Positions 8,751 to 18,207 are shown, counted from the first letter of the stretch. The stretch: 64,000 nt of DNA from an uncultured Pseudophaeobacter sp. (GCA_905479575.1 CAJQNB010000069.1:1-64000), one strand, 5' to 3'. Made by a program: numbers and translations. Notes: a model not told the origin generated them from the letters alone.

Positions 8751-9908
8751 TCAGGCGGTCAAGCTGCGGGCAATCAGTTCCTTCATGATCTCGTTTGATC
8801 CCCCATAGATCTTTTGCACCCTGGCATCGGCATACATGGTCGAAATCGGATACTCCGACATATAGCCATAGCCGCCAAACAGTTGCAGGCATTCATCGAT
8901 GGTGTCGCATTGCATCTGCGTCACCCACCATTTCGCCATCGAGGCAGTGGTGGCATCCAGTTCACCGCGCAGATGTTTGGCAACGCAGTCATCCAGAAAC
9001 ACCCGCGCAATATGGGCAATGGTCTTGACCTCGGCCAGTTTGAAACGGGTGTTTTGCATCTCCAGCAGCGGCTTGCCAAAGGCGATGCGCTCGGCTGTAT
9101 AGGCAACCGTTTCCTCCAGCGCCTTTTCCATCGCGGCAGCGCCGCCCAGTGCGACCACCAGACGCTCCTGTGGCAGGGATTTCATCAGCTGATAAAACCC
9201 CTGGCCCTCAGTCTCGCCCAGCAGGTTCTCCGGTGGCACCCGCACATTGTCAAAGAACAGCTCCGAGGTGTCCTGGCTTTTGAGGCCCAGTTTTTCCAGA
9301 TTGCGCCCGCGGGCAAACCCCGGCGCTTCGGCGGCCTCGACCACGATCAGCGAAATACCTTTGGAGCCGAGGCTCGGGTCGGTTTTGGCCACCACGATGA
9401 TCAGGTCCGCCTGTTGGCCATTGGTGATAAAGGTCTTGGAGCCGTTGACCACATATTCGTTGCCCTCCAGCCGGGCTGTGGTCTTGATGTTTTGCAGATC
9501 CGATCCGGTGCCGGGCTCTGTCATGGCAATGGCGCAGACCATTTCGCCGCTGGCCATTTTGGGCAGCCAGCGCTTTTTCTGCGCCTCAGAGCCATAGTTA
9601 AGAATATAGCCCGCGCAGATCTGGCTGTGCACCGAATTGCCAAACCCTGAAAACCCCGCGGCGCGGAATTGTTCGGTGGCAATCACAGCCTCATGGCGAA
9701 AATCCCCGCCCATGCCGCCGTATTCCTCCGGCACCGAGGCGCAGAGAATGCCAAAATCCCCGGCCTTGTTCCAGAAGTCGCGGTCGATATGGCCCTGTTG
9801 TTGCCAGCGGTCCTCATGTGGGACCATTTCCTTGGCGTAAAAGCCGCGCAAGGACTCCTGCAACATGGTGAGCTCGTCATTCATCCAGGGTGAGATATGG
9901 GCAGTCAT
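8751..9908 (-). CDS. Acyl-CoA dehydrogenase
   Basis: This 385-aa FAD flavoprotein oxidises an acyl-CoA to the 2-enoyl-CoA and passes electrons to ETF. It has the family motifs: CAIAMTEPGTGSDL (FAD/substrate loop) at about residues 125-138, the central GSKTFITNGQ, FGKPLLEMQNTRFKLAE, QLFGGYGYMSEYP and the C-terminal IYGGSNEIMKELIARSL, where the Glu of SNE is the usual catalytic base. It is the last gene of the minus-strand operon 14119-8751. I set the start at ATG 9908; a TTG three codons upstream is possible. The gap to the racemase gene is 5 bases. Confidence 0.95.
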   Translation of the reverse strand: MTAHISPWMNDELTMLQESLRGFYAKEMVPHEDRWQQQGHIDRDFWNKAGDFGILCASVPEEYGGMGGDFRHEAVIATEQFRAAGFSGFGNSVHSQICAGYILNYGSEAQKKRWLPKMASGEMVCAIAMTEPGTGSDLQNIKTTARLEGNEYVVNGSKTFITNGQQADLIIVVAKTDPSLGSKGISLIVVEAAEAPGFARGRNLEKLGLKSQDTSELFFDNVRVPPENLLGETEGQGFYQLMKSLPQERLVVALGGAAAMEKALEETVAYTAERIAFGKPLLEMQNTRFKLAEVKTIAHIARVFLDDCVAKHLRGELDATTASMAKWWVTQMQCDTIDECLQLFGGYGYMSEYPISTMYADARVQKIYGGSNEIMKELIARSLTA

Positions 9909-9913
9909 GTGGA

Positions 9914-11020
9914 TCAATCCTTGTTGAGGCCAAGTTCGGCGAGAATTTCAGCGCTGTGCGCCCCGCGTTCAGGGCTGGCTGCCGGAGCCCAGGCCGCCTG
10001 CGGCCCGGCGGAGGCATCAGCAAAGCGGGGGGCGGGGGCGGCCTGCAGCACGCCGTCATGTTCCACCCAAGCACCACGGGCATTCATCGGATGGTGCAGG
10101 GCCTCATCGGGGCTCAGGACCGGGGCAACGCAGGCATCGGTGCCGTCAAACAGCGCCGCCCAATGGGCGCGGGGCTGGGCGGCAAAGATCCCGGCCAGCC
10201 GTGCGGTCAGGACGGGCCATGTGTTGCTGTCGAACTGCTGTTTAAAATCGGCGTCCTCGCTGAGCTCCAGCAGGGCCAGAAACTGGGTGTAGAATTTGGG
10301 TTCCAGACATTGCACCGTCATATAGCCGCCATCGGCGCAGGCATAAGAACGGCTCCAATGGGGGCCATCCAGCAGGTTCTGCCCGCGTGTCTCGCCAAAG
10401 CCCCCGGCCTGGCGGATGCTCATCAAGAGGTTCATCATATGGGCAGAGCCATCGTAGATCGCGGCGTCAACCACCGTGCCGGCACCGCTGGTTTTTGCCC
10501 GCAACAGCCCGGCCAGCATGCCACCCACCAGATACATCGCACCGCCGCCAATATCACCGACCAGCGTGGCGGGTGTCAGGGGGGCGTCGCCGGGGTTAGA
10601 CGCATACCAAAGCGCGCCGGAAAGCGAGATATAGTTCAGATCGTGCCCCGCTGTCTCAGACAGGGCACTGTCCTGACCCCAGCCGGTCATGCGGCCAAAG
10701 ACCAGCGCGGGGTTCACCGCCTGGCAGGCCTCGGGGCCGATGCCCAAGCGTTCCATCACACCGGGGCGAAACCCTTCGATCAGCCCGTCTGCGGTGGCCA
10801 CAAGGGCAAGGAAGGTCTTGATGTCCTCCGGGTCTTTCAGGTCCAGCGCAATAGAGCGCTTGCCCCGATCCAGCACCGAGCGTTCTGGCATGCCGGGGGT
10901 GACACCACCGCCCTTGCGATGGACGCAGATCACATCGGCGCCCATATCGGCCAGCCACATGGCGGCAAAGGGGCCAGGGCCGAGGCCTTCCACTTCGATA
11001 ATGCGTGTCCCTTGGAGCAT
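9914..11020 (-). CDS. Alpha-methylacyl-CoA racemase (CaiB/BaiF family)
   Basis: The 368-aa protein belongs to the CaiB/BaiF superfamily and matches the AMACR subgroup, which interconverts (2R)- and (2S)-methylacyl-CoA so that branched chains can enter beta-oxidation. The two AMACR catalytic residues are present: His126 in AGHDLNY and Asp156 in LVGDIGGG. The Asp nucleophile position used by true CoA-transferases is not obvious. N-terminal motifs GLGPGPFAAMWLADMGADV and DRGKRSIALDLK also fit. It sits between SDR and acyl-CoA dehydrogenase genes of one operon, which supports a role in branched-acyl catabolism. Confidence 0.85.
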   Translation of the reverse strand: MLQGTRIIEVEGLGPGPFAAMWLADMGADVICVHRKGGGVTPGMPERSVLDRGKRSIALDLKDPEDIKTFLALVATADGLIEGFRPGVMERLGIGPEACQAVNPALVFGRMTGWGQDSALSETAGHDLNYISLSGALWYASNPGDAPLTPATLVGDIGGGAMYLVGGMLAGLLRAKTSGAGTVVDAAIYDGSAHMMNLLMSIRQAGGFGETRGQNLLDGPHWSRSYACADGGYMTVQCLEPKFYTQFLALLELSEDADFKQQFDSNTWPVLTARLAGIFAAQPRAHWAALFDGTDACVAPVLSPDEALHHPMNARGAWVEHDGVLQAAPAPRFADASAGPQAAWAPAASPERGAHSAEILAELGLNKD

Positions 11021-11101
11021 CCTGCCCTCCCTGTTGGGTCTGTTTTTCGCCGGGCTATGTGGGGGGAGGCGCCGCTGTCAGCCCCTCCCCCGGCTGGCTG
11101 T

Positions 11102-11941
11102 TTAGAAGCCGCCGTAGCCACCGCCGACGATTAGTGTCTGCCCCGAGACATAGTTGCTTTCGGGAATGCAGAAGAGATAGACGCCACCGGCGGCCTCTTC
11201 GGCGGTGCCAGCGCGCCCCAGTGGGATCATCATTTCCATGCCCTGCACCAGCTTCTTGGGGATGCCGATGGCAACTTTGTTGCCTTCGACCTCAATGGAT
11301 TTCTTTTCATCGGTGGCTTCGGTCAACCGGGTGGAGATCATGCCAAAGGCCACGGCGTTGACGTTTACTTTGAAGCGCCCCCATTCCTTGGCCATGGTTT
11401 TGGTCAGCCCGATGACGCCGGATTTGGCAGCTGAGTAATTGGCCTGGCCCGCATTGCCGCCGGTGCCGGAAATGGAGGAGATATTCACCACCTTGCGAAA
11501 TACCTCGCGCCCTTCTGCGGTCTCTTGCGCCACCTGTTCGGCAATAAAGGGGGCTGCCGCGCGCATGATCTGAAACGGTGCTTTCAGGTGCACATCAATC
11601 ATGGCGTCGAACTGTTCGTCGCTCATCTTGCCGATGAAACCATCCCAGGTGTAGCCGGCATTGTTGACGATCACATCGACGCCGCCAAACCTGTCGATGC
11701 CTGCCTGGATGAAACCATCGGCAAAGCCGGGCGCGGTGACTGATCCCGCAACGGCCAGCGCCTTGCCGCCCATGGCCTCAATCTCTGCCACTACCTCCTG
11801 TGCGGGCTCCGCATCTAGGTCGTTGAGCACCACATTGGCACCATCTTCCGCCAGTTTCAGCGCGATGGAGCGGCCAATACCGCGTCCGGCGCCGGTGACA
11901 TAGGCGGTTTTGCCTGCGAGTTTGCCTGTGAGTTCGGTCAT
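11102..11941 (-). CDS. SDR family dehydrogenase (3-hydroxyacyl-CoA dehydrogenase type)
   Basis: This is a 279-aa classical SDR with the cofactor motif TGAGRGIG, NNAG, and the intact triad Ser (NISSISGTGGNAG), Tyr and Lys (YSAAK). It carries a roughly 20-residue insertion after MRAAAPFIAEQ, and its C-terminus ends GGGYGGF. In this operon it most likely oxidises the (3R)-hydroxyacyl-CoA made by the MaoC-type hydratase, as the dehydrogenase part of peroxisomal multifunctional enzyme 2 does. FabG-like reductase activity is the alternative. It is separated from the MaoC genes by a 117-base gap with a two-hairpin element. Confidence 0.85.
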   Translation of the reverse strand: MTELTGKLAGKTAYVTGAGRGIGRSIALKLAEDGANVVLNDLDAEPAQEVVAEIEAMGGKALAVAGSVTAPGFADGFIQAGIDRFGGVDVIVNNAGYTWDGFIGKMSDEQFDAMIDVHLKAPFQIMRAAAPFIAEQVAQETAEGREVFRKVVNISSISGTGGNAGQANYSAAKSGVIGLTKTMAKEWGRFKVNVNAVAFGMISTRLTEATDEKKSIEVEGNKVAIGIPKKLVQGMEMMIPLGRAGTAEEAAGGVYLFCIPESNYVSGQTLIVGGGYGGF

Positions 11942-11976
11942 AGTTCAAGTTCCAGTTCATTCTCAGTTGAAGGCCC

Positions 11977-12025
11977 ACCCGGCCTGTGGCCGGGTAGCGC
12001 CCCTCCGCCCCCATGGGCGGGCGCT
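11977..12025. repeat. Two-hairpin GC-rich palindromic element, copy A
   Basis: Hairpin 1 is ACCCGGCC-TGT-GGCCGGGT (11977-11995). Hairpin 2 is a nested stem, AGCGC (11996-12000) with GCGCT (12021-12025) enclosing CCGCCC-CCAT-GGGCGG (12005-12020). The same architecture, with compensating base changes, recurs at 61722-61771. It lies inside the operon between SDR and MaoC genes, so it may also modulate mRNA stability. Confidence 0.65.
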
Positions 12026-12058
12026 TCGCTTGCATCCGCGGACGGGCTGCAGCTATCG

Positions 12059-12481
12059 CTAGGGCAGCTCCACCACGGCTTTGCCTGCCAGTTTTACGTC
12101 GCCATGCTGATCTGCGGCCTGGATCTCCAGGGCGACCAGATTGCCTTCGCGTTTCTCCACCACCCGGCCGGTGCAGGTCACCACCGCATGGACCTGGGTG
12201 ATTGAGACAAACCTGGTGGAAAATTCCCGTACCGCGCGCTGTGGCACCCAGGCGGTCAGCAGGTGGCCCAGATAGGCCATGCCCAACATGCCATGAGCAA
12301 AGACATCCGGCACGCCTGCGGCCTTGGCAAAATCAATGTCGATATGGATCGGGTTGTGATCACCAGAGGCGCCGGCAAACAGCGCCAGGGTGGTGCGGCT
12401 GATGGGTTTCGAGGTCACGGCGGGCAGGCTATCGCCCACGTCTACCCCTGCATAGGTTACGCCCTGTGCAAATGCGCTCAT
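12059..12481 (-). CDS. MaoC family dehydratase (hot-dog fold), C-terminal-type partner
   Basis: This is a 140-aa hot-dog fold enoyl-CoA hydratase 2-type protein. The hydratase motif appears as LFAGASGDHNPIHID followed by ahead FAHGMLGMAYLGHLLTAW, giving the Asp/His pair of the R-specific hydratases (D near 40, H near 45). Its start ATG overlaps the stop of the partner gene (ATGA), so the two small MaoC proteins are translationally coupled and may form a heteromeric hydratase, as split MaoC pairs do in steroid side-chain degradation. Expected reaction: hydration of 2-enoyl-CoA to (3R)-hydroxyacyl-CoA. Confidence 0.88.
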   Translation of the reverse strand: MSAFAQGVTYAGVDVGDSLPAVTSKPISRTTLALFAGASGDHNPIHIDIDFAKAAGVPDVFAHGMLGMAYLGHLLTAWVPQRAVREFSTRFVSITQVHAVVTCTGRVVEKREGNLVALEIQAADQHGDVKLAGKAVVELP

Positions 12482-12924
12482 TTTGGATCCCTCACAACAA
12501 TGGTGCCGGTCATGCCGCCCAGGTCTTCGCCCAGTTGGTTTGTGGCTTGGGTTTTCAGGATAACAAACTCCATAGCGCCGCCCTTTTTGTCGTAGATGTC
12601 CATGCAGGTGCAGGTGAGGGTCACGCGGTCCCCGGCGCAGATCGGCGCGCCATAGGTAAAGGCCTGTTCGCCGTGCAGCACATGGCCCAGCTCAATGCCC
12701 ATGGCGTTAATGAAATAGAACCGGTCCTCGCGGTCCTGATCCAGGGTGAACAAAAAGGTCAACGGCGCGGGCAGGGCGCGATAGCCTGCGGCCCGTGCTG
12801 CCTCCTCGTCCCAATAGATCGGGTCACGCTGGCCGGTGGCGCGGGCAAAGGCGCGCAGTTGAAAGGGCTCTACATCTACATGCAGCGGCGGAAAGCTGCG
12901 GCCAATGAAGGATCTGTCGATCAT
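12478..12924 (-). CDS. MaoC-like N-terminal dehydratase domain protein (FAS1-type)
   Basis: This 148-aa protein begins MIDRSFIGRSFPPLHVDVEP and contains the segment RAFARATGQRDPIYWDEEAARAAGYRALPAPLTF, typical of the N-terminal MaoC-dehydratase family, in which the catalytic Asp/His motif is usually altered (here DPIYWD). It probably provides the substrate-binding half next to the catalytic MaoC protein encoded immediately downstream. I took the ATG at 12924, preceded by GAGGAG, because the longer upstream frame is not family-like. The gap to the thiolase stop is 10 bases. Confidence 0.85.
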   Translation of the reverse strand: MIDRSFIGRSFPPLHVDVEPFQLRAFARATGQRDPIYWDEEAARAAGYRALPAPLTFLFTLDQDREDRFYFINAMGIELGHVLHGEQAFTYGAPICAGDRVTLTCTCMDIYDKKGGAMEFVILKTQATNQLGEDLGGMTGTIVVRDPK

Positions 12925-12934
12925 GTGGTTCTCC

Positions 12935-14119
12935 TCAGGCTGCCTGGTACAGGGTGACGACACAGGCACCACCCAGACCAAGATTATGCTGCAGGGCGGT
13001 GCGTGCGCCCGCGACCTGAGTAGGACCGGCAGTGCCACGCAATTGCCGGGTCAGCTCGTAACACTGCGCCAGACCGGTGGCGCCCAGGGGATGGCCCTTG
13101 GACAGGAGCCCGCCTGAGGGGTTGGTCACATATTTACCGCCGTAGGTGTTGTCGCCATCGGCGATGAACTTGGACGCACCGCCTTCGGGGCAAAGGCCCA
13201 GTCCCTCGTAGGTGATCATCTCGTTATGGGCAAAACAGTCGTGCAGCTCGACCACATCCACGTCGTCGATGCTGATGCCGGTCTGTTCCTGTACCTGTTT
13301 GGCGGCGGCGGCGGTCATGTCGTAGCCCACCAGCTGCATCATGTCATGGGCCTCAAAGGTCGAGGCATAGTCGGTGGTCATCGCCTGACCTTTGATACGC
13401 ACCGCCTGATTGAGCCCGTGTTTTTTGGCGTAAGACTCGCTCACCACGATGGCAGCGGCGGCGCCACAGGTGGGCGGGCAGGCCATCAGCCGGGTCATCA
13501 CGCCCTCCCAGATCATCGGGCTGTCCAGCACGTCCTGGGGCGACAATTCCTGCCGGAACAGCGCCAGCGGGTTGTTCACCGCGTGGCGGCTGGCCTTGGC
13601 ACGAATGCGGGCCAGATCGGTCAGGGAGGAGCCGTGTTTCTCCATGTGGGATTTACCGGCGCCGCCAAAATAGCGCAGCGCCAGCGGAATTTCGGGGCGG
13701 CCAACCAGATCGTCGGTCTCCGAATCGAAGGCATCAAAGGGGCTGGGGCGGTCGTCCCAATGGGAGGTCAGAGCGCCGGGCTGCATATGTTCAAACCCCA
13801 GCGCCAGCGCCACATCTACCGCGCCGGACTGCACCGCCTGGCGCGCCATGAACAGAGCGGTCGAACCGGTCGAGCAGTTGTTGTTCACATTCATCACCGG
13901 AATGCCGGTCATGCCCACCTTGTATAGCACGGCCTGACCACAGGTGCTGTCCCCGTAGACATAGCCCGCATAGGCCTGTTCGACCGCGTCATAGGGCAGG
14001 CCTGCATCGGCGAGCGCGTCGCGCAGTGCGGCGGCTCCCATTTCGGTATAGGGGGCGTTTTGACCGGGTTTGGCAAACTTGGTCATGCCCACTCCGGCAA
14101 CCAGTACCTCTGATGACAT
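12935..14119 (-). CDS. Thiolase family protein, SCP-x/lipid-transfer type
   Basis: This 394-aa protein belongs to the SCP2-thiolase branch. The nucleophilic Cys is C82 in NNNCSTGSTAL, the His is in VVELHDCFAHNE, and the C-terminal loop SGGLLSKGHPLGATG is intact, so it should be catalytically active and release acetyl- or propionyl-CoA from a 3-oxoacyl-CoA. SCP-x thiolases prefer 2-methyl-branched 3-oxoacyl-CoA, which fits the racemase gene in the same operon. It is the first gene of the minus-strand operon and is divergent from a TetR-type regulator. No DUF35 partner gene is present, unlike steroid retro-aldolases. Confidence 0.9.
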   Translation of the reverse strand: MSSEVLVAGVGMTKFAKPGQNAPYTEMGAAALRDALADAGLPYDAVEQAYAGYVYGDSTCGQAVLYKVGMTGIPVMNVNNNCSTGSTALFMARQAVQSGAVDVALALGFEHMQPGALTSHWDDRPSPFDAFDSETDDLVGRPEIPLALRYFGGAGKSHMEKHGSSLTDLARIRAKASRHAVNNPLALFRQELSPQDVLDSPMIWEGVMTRLMACPPTCGAAAAIVVSESYAKKHGLNQAVRIKGQAMTTDYASTFEAHDMMQLVGYDMTAAAAKQVQEQTGISIDDVDVVELHDCFAHNEMITYEGLGLCPEGGASKFIADGDNTYGGKYVTNPSGGLLSKGHPLGATGLAQCYELTRQLRGTAGPTQVAGARTALQHNLGLGGACVVTLYQAA

Positions 14120-14165
14120 TGGTCTCTCTCCTTGCTGATGCTTTGGACGCAGGTGTTGCGCACCG

Positions 14166-14186
14166 ACGCAATTTTGCTTCTTGCGT
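14166..14186. promoter_or_regulatory. Candidate operator between the beta-oxidation operon and the TetR gene
   Basis: ACGCAA (14166-14171) and TTGCGT (14181-14186) form a perfect 6-bp inverted repeat with a 9-base spacer, 47 bases upstream of the thiolase start. A weaker repeat, GTAACT-N9-AATTAC, lies at 14224-14244. Either could be bound by the divergent TetR-type regulator. This is inference from position and symmetry only. Confidence 0.35.
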
Positions 14187-14338
14187 ACTGTTTGCCGGGG
14201 CTGGGCAAGAGGTCAAGTTTCATGTAACTGATGAGTGTAATTACCGGGCGTCACCTGGCTTTCAGCTGGCGTTCTCTGGGAAAACTGGTCGGGCAGGCGG
14301 TGGCATTTTGGTCAATGTGTTGAGAGCAGAACGGCAAT

Positions 14339-14956
14339 ATGGGCAATAACAGCTGGATCAAACCCGGGGCGAGCCGTGACGCCCAGCGAGAGGCCAAGCG
14401 GCAAGCGGTGCTGCAGGCCGGCGCCTGCCTGTTCAACGATCAAGGCTATGAGCAAACCTCGCTGGAGGATATTGCGGCGGTGCTCAGTATCACCAAACGC
14501 ACGATCTACTATTATGTGCACAGCAAAGAGGACATCCTGTTTGGCTGCCACCTGCTGGGGTTGGAATTTCTGCGCGAAACCATGCAGCAGAGCCAGGATG
14601 CAGCCCTGCCGGTGGTGGATCGTATCGCCCTGTTGATCCGGGGCTATTGTGCCTGGGTTTCCACCGATCTGGGCGCGACACTTGCTATGGTCCGTGAACA
14701 CAGCCTGTCGCCAGAGCGCCGCCACGCGTTGCGCGCCAGCAAGGCCGAGGTGGATTTTCACCTGCGCAGCCTGATCACCCAGGGGGTGACCGAGGGCAGC
14801 CTGCGCCCCTGCGATGCACGCTTGGTGGCGGCGGCGGTCTTTGGCGCCTTGAATTGGATCCCCCATTGGAACCGGGTGCCTGATCCGGTGCCGCAGGGTG
14901 AGATCGCAGAGCAAATTCTGCAGCTGGTCCTGTCTGGGATGACGGCGCAGAATTAA
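14339..14956 (+). CDS. TetR/AcrR family transcriptional regulator
   Basis: This is a 205-aa regulator. The N-terminal helix-turn-helix spans about residues 20-65 (AVLQAGACLFNDQGYEQTSLEDIAAVLSITKRTIYYYVHSKEDIL), the standard TetR DNA-binding signature, followed by an all-helical ligand-binding domain. It is divergent from the thiolase-MaoC-SDR-racemase-dehydrogenase operon with 219 bases between, so it is the obvious candidate regulator of that operon, probably responding to an acyl-CoA. The start ATG 14339 has only a weak upstream ribosome site (GAGAGCAGAA). Confidence 0.88.
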   Translation: MGNNSWIKPGASRDAQREAKRQAVLQAGACLFNDQGYEQTSLEDIAAVLSITKRTIYYYVHSKEDILFGCHLLGLEFLRETMQQSQDAALPVVDRIALLIRGYCAWVSTDLGATLAMVREHSLSPERRHALRASKAEVDFHLRSLITQGVTEGSLRPCDARLVAAAVFGALNWIPHWNRVPDPVPQGEIAEQILQLVLSGMTAQN

Positions 14957-14987
14957 GGGGTCCTGCCCCTGGTTGAAAAGCCCTGCG

Positions 14988-15845
14988 CTAGGCCTCGCTG
15001 ACCTTTTTGCGAAACAGTTTCGGCGGCGTGCCGGTGCCCTTGGTAAAGACCCGGCTGAAATGCGCCGGGTCGGAAAACCCCAGATCATAGGCGATCTGCG
15101 CTGCGGTCAGATTGGTATAGATCAGCATCCGGCGCGCCTCGCGCAGCATGCGGTCGTTGATCAGTTGCGAGGCTGACTGTCCGGCAGATTGATGGGTGAT
15201 CCGGTTTAGATGGGTGGGAGAGATCGCCAGATCGCGGGCATAACCGGCCAGGGGGCGGCGGGTGCGAAAATCCCGTTCGATCATTTCCTCAAACCGGGTG
15301 AACAGCTGGTTGCCCGCCCGATGCTGATTGGCGCTATCCGCCTCAAAAATGGCGCGGGCGGCCAGGGCGATCAGGGCGCCCGCCAAGGAGCGCAGCACCT
15401 GGGCGCGGGCAAAATCCTGTCGGTGGTATTCATCAAACAGATGTTCGGCCAACTCGCCCAACTCCCCGGGCAGCGGCAGGATTGCAGGCCGTTCCAGCGG
15501 TGCCCGCACCCCTTCGCTGGCCTGGATGCAGTGGTCCAGCAGGTCAGAGGTCAGCGTTACCACCCAGCCGTGGGTTTCTGGCGCAAAGTCATAGCCATGT
15601 ACCACGCCGCGCGGAATATTGACAAAACTGGCGGTTGGAATCGCCTGGGTTTTGCCGTCGATCTCGGCCACGCCATTGCCCTCTGTTAGGAATAAAAGCT
15701 GGTGCAGCCGGGCGTGGCGATGGGCCTTTAGCTGCCAGTCATGCAGGGCCGAGCGCGAGCGAATGGTCTCGACATGGAGCACATCTGCCAGTTCTTCGGT
15801 TTCGCCAAACAGGTTGTAGCTGCTGATGTGGGAGGCATGGGGCAT
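14988..15845 (-). CDS. pobR: AraC family regulator, probably PobR-type activator of pobA
   Basis: This is a 285-aa AraC/XylS-type regulator with an N-terminal cupin-like sensor domain (RHARLHQLLFLTEGNG, IPRGVVHGYDF) and a C-terminal double helix-turn-helix from about residue 190 (PLAGYARDLAISPTHLNRI; AAQIAYDLGFSDPAHFSRVFTKGTGTPP). It is divergent from pobA with 118 bases between. AraC-type PobR proteins sense 4-hydroxybenzoate and activate pobA in several Proteobacteria, so the assignment rests on family plus position. The ATG at 15845 is preferred to an upstream TTG at 15860. Confidence 0.75.
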   Translation of the reverse strand: MPHASHISSYNLFGETEELADVLHVETIRSRSALHDWQLKAHRHARLHQLLFLTEGNGVAEIDGKTQAIPTASFVNIPRGVVHGYDFAPETHGWVVTLTSDLLDHCIQASEGVRAPLERPAILPLPGELGELAEHLFDEYHRQDFARAQVLRSLAGALIALAARAIFEADSANQHRAGNQLFTRFEEMIERDFRTRRPLAGYARDLAISPTHLNRITHQSAGQSASQLINDRMLREARRMLIYTNLTAAQIAYDLGFSDPAHFSRVFTKGTGTPPKLFRKKVSEA

Positions 15846-15864
15846 GTGTGAAATGTACAAGAAG

Positions 15865-15887
15865 TTGCGCAGTCAGTCCATTCGCAA
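15865..15887. promoter_or_regulatory. Inverted repeat in the pobR-pobA intergenic region
   Basis: TTGCG (15865-15869) and CGCAA (15883-15887) form a short inverted repeat with a 13-base spacer, near the start of the divergent AraC-type gene. It is a possible regulator or CRP-like site in the 118-base control region. The arms are short, so this is a weak call. Confidence 0.25.
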
Positions 15888-15951
15888 AGTAATTTTCTCA
15901 ATGCATATTAGATGGCAGATCCACGGGCAAACTCCAGCCCCGCATGTTTAG

Positions 15952-17145
<1,194 letters not shown>

Positions 17146-17172
17146 GGGCGCCCCATATGCAGTGACGCCACG

Positions 17173-17196
17173 TAGGCCGGGTAGCGTCCCGGCCTA
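17173..17196 (+). terminator. Hairpin after pobA
   Basis: TAGGCCGGG (17173-17181) and CCCGGCCTA (17188-17196) form a perfect 9-bp stem with a 6-base loop, 28 bases after the pobA stop. The following sequence has no T-run. The stem sequence resembles the first hairpin of the REP-like element at 11977, so it may be a partial copy of that repeat. Confidence 0.5.
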
Positions 17197-17231
17197 ATCA
17201 GTCTAGCCAGATGGCAAAGAGCATGCTCTCC

Positions 17232-17243
17232 TGTTTGCAAACA
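17232..17243. promoter_or_regulatory. 12-bp perfect palindrome upstream of the crotonase gene
   Basis: TGTTTGCAAACA is a perfect palindrome 12 bases before the crotonase ATG at 17256, overlapping where the leader of its mRNA must begin. A second palindrome, GAGCATGCTC, is at 17219-17228. A repressor operator is plausible, but no regulator gene is adjacent. Confidence 0.35.
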
Positions 17244-17255
17244 AGGGAGAGAGAC

Positions 17256-18134
17256 ATGTCGACAGTTACTCATGAAAAAACAGTTGCCTACGAAAAGACT
17301 GGCCGGATTGCGCGGATCACGCTCAACCGGCCAGAGGTGATGAATGCCATCAATGATCAGCTGCCCAAAGATCTGGCGGCAGCGGTGGCGCGGGCCGATG
17401 CCGATCCCGGCGTCCATGTCATGGTGCTGTCGGGCGCGGGCGAGGCCTTTTGTGCCGGCTATGACCTGACCTTTTATGCCGAAGGCAATGGATCAGGGGC
17501 CGCGACACAAGAGATGCCTTGGGACCCGATCAAGGACTACCGTTTCATGTGGGAGAACACCCAGCACTTCATGTCCCTGTGGCGGGCGGTGAAACCTGTT
17601 TTGTGCAAGGTGCATGGTGCAGCGGTGGCTGGCGGATCCGATATCGCGCTTTGTGCGGATATGACCATCATGGCAGAGGAGGCGCAGATCGGCTACATGC
17701 CGACCCGGGTTTGGGGCTGCCCAACCACGGCAATGTGGGTCTATCGGCTGGGGGCAGAGCGCGCCAAACGCATGTTGTTCACCGGCGACAAGATCTCAGG
17801 GCGCGAAGCAGCGGACATCGGGTTGGTGATGCAGGCGGTGCCGCAGGCCGAGCTGGAGGATGCGGTCGAGGCCATGGCATCGCGCATGTCCACGGTGCCG
17901 ATCAATCAACTGGCGATGCAGAAACTGGTTATCAATCAGGCGGTTGAGCAGACCGGCCTGATGCAGACCCAGCGGCTGGCGACGATCTTTGACGGTATTA
18001 CACGGCATTCACCTGAAGGGCTGAACTTCAAGGCGCGCTCCGAAGAGATGGGCTGGAAACAAGCGGTGCGCGAGCGCGACGAGGGAACCTTTGACTGGAC
18101 CACAAACGAGGAAATCCCAAAGGGAAACCGCTAG
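17256..18134 (+). CDS. Crotonase/enoyl-CoA hydratase family protein
   Basis: This is a 292-aa crotonase-fold protein. It has RIARITLNRPEVMNAIND, the first oxyanion-hole segment GAGEAFCAGYDL, and the second CKVHGAAVAGGSDIALCADMTIMAEEAQIGYMPTRVWG. The second catalytic Glu of classical hydratases (E164 in rat) appears replaced around the VWGCPTT segment, so hydratase activity is not assured; isomerase, dehalogenase-like or hydrolase activity is possible. ATG 17256 has a strong GGGAGAGA ribosome site. It stands alone between pobA and the HxlR gene and ends before a convergent terminator. Confidence 0.85.
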   Translation: MSTVTHEKTVAYEKTGRIARITLNRPEVMNAINDQLPKDLAAAVARADADPGVHVMVLSGAGEAFCAGYDLTFYAEGNGSGAATQEMPWDPIKDYRFMWENTQHFMSLWRAVKPVLCKVHGAAVAGGSDIALCADMTIMAEEAQIGYMPTRVWGCPTTAMWVYRLGAERAKRMLFTGDKISGREAADIGLVMQAVPQAELEDAVEAMASRMSTVPINQLAMQKLVINQAVEQTGLMQTQRLATIFDGITRHSPEGLNFKARSEEMGWKQAVRERDEGTFDWTTNEEIPKGNR

Positions 18135-18207
18135 GGCCCCGCGCCTGAGCAGATCATCCGTCAAGCCTGCAACCAGTCGGGGGTCTTTCACGAACCAAGC
18201 CCCCCTC

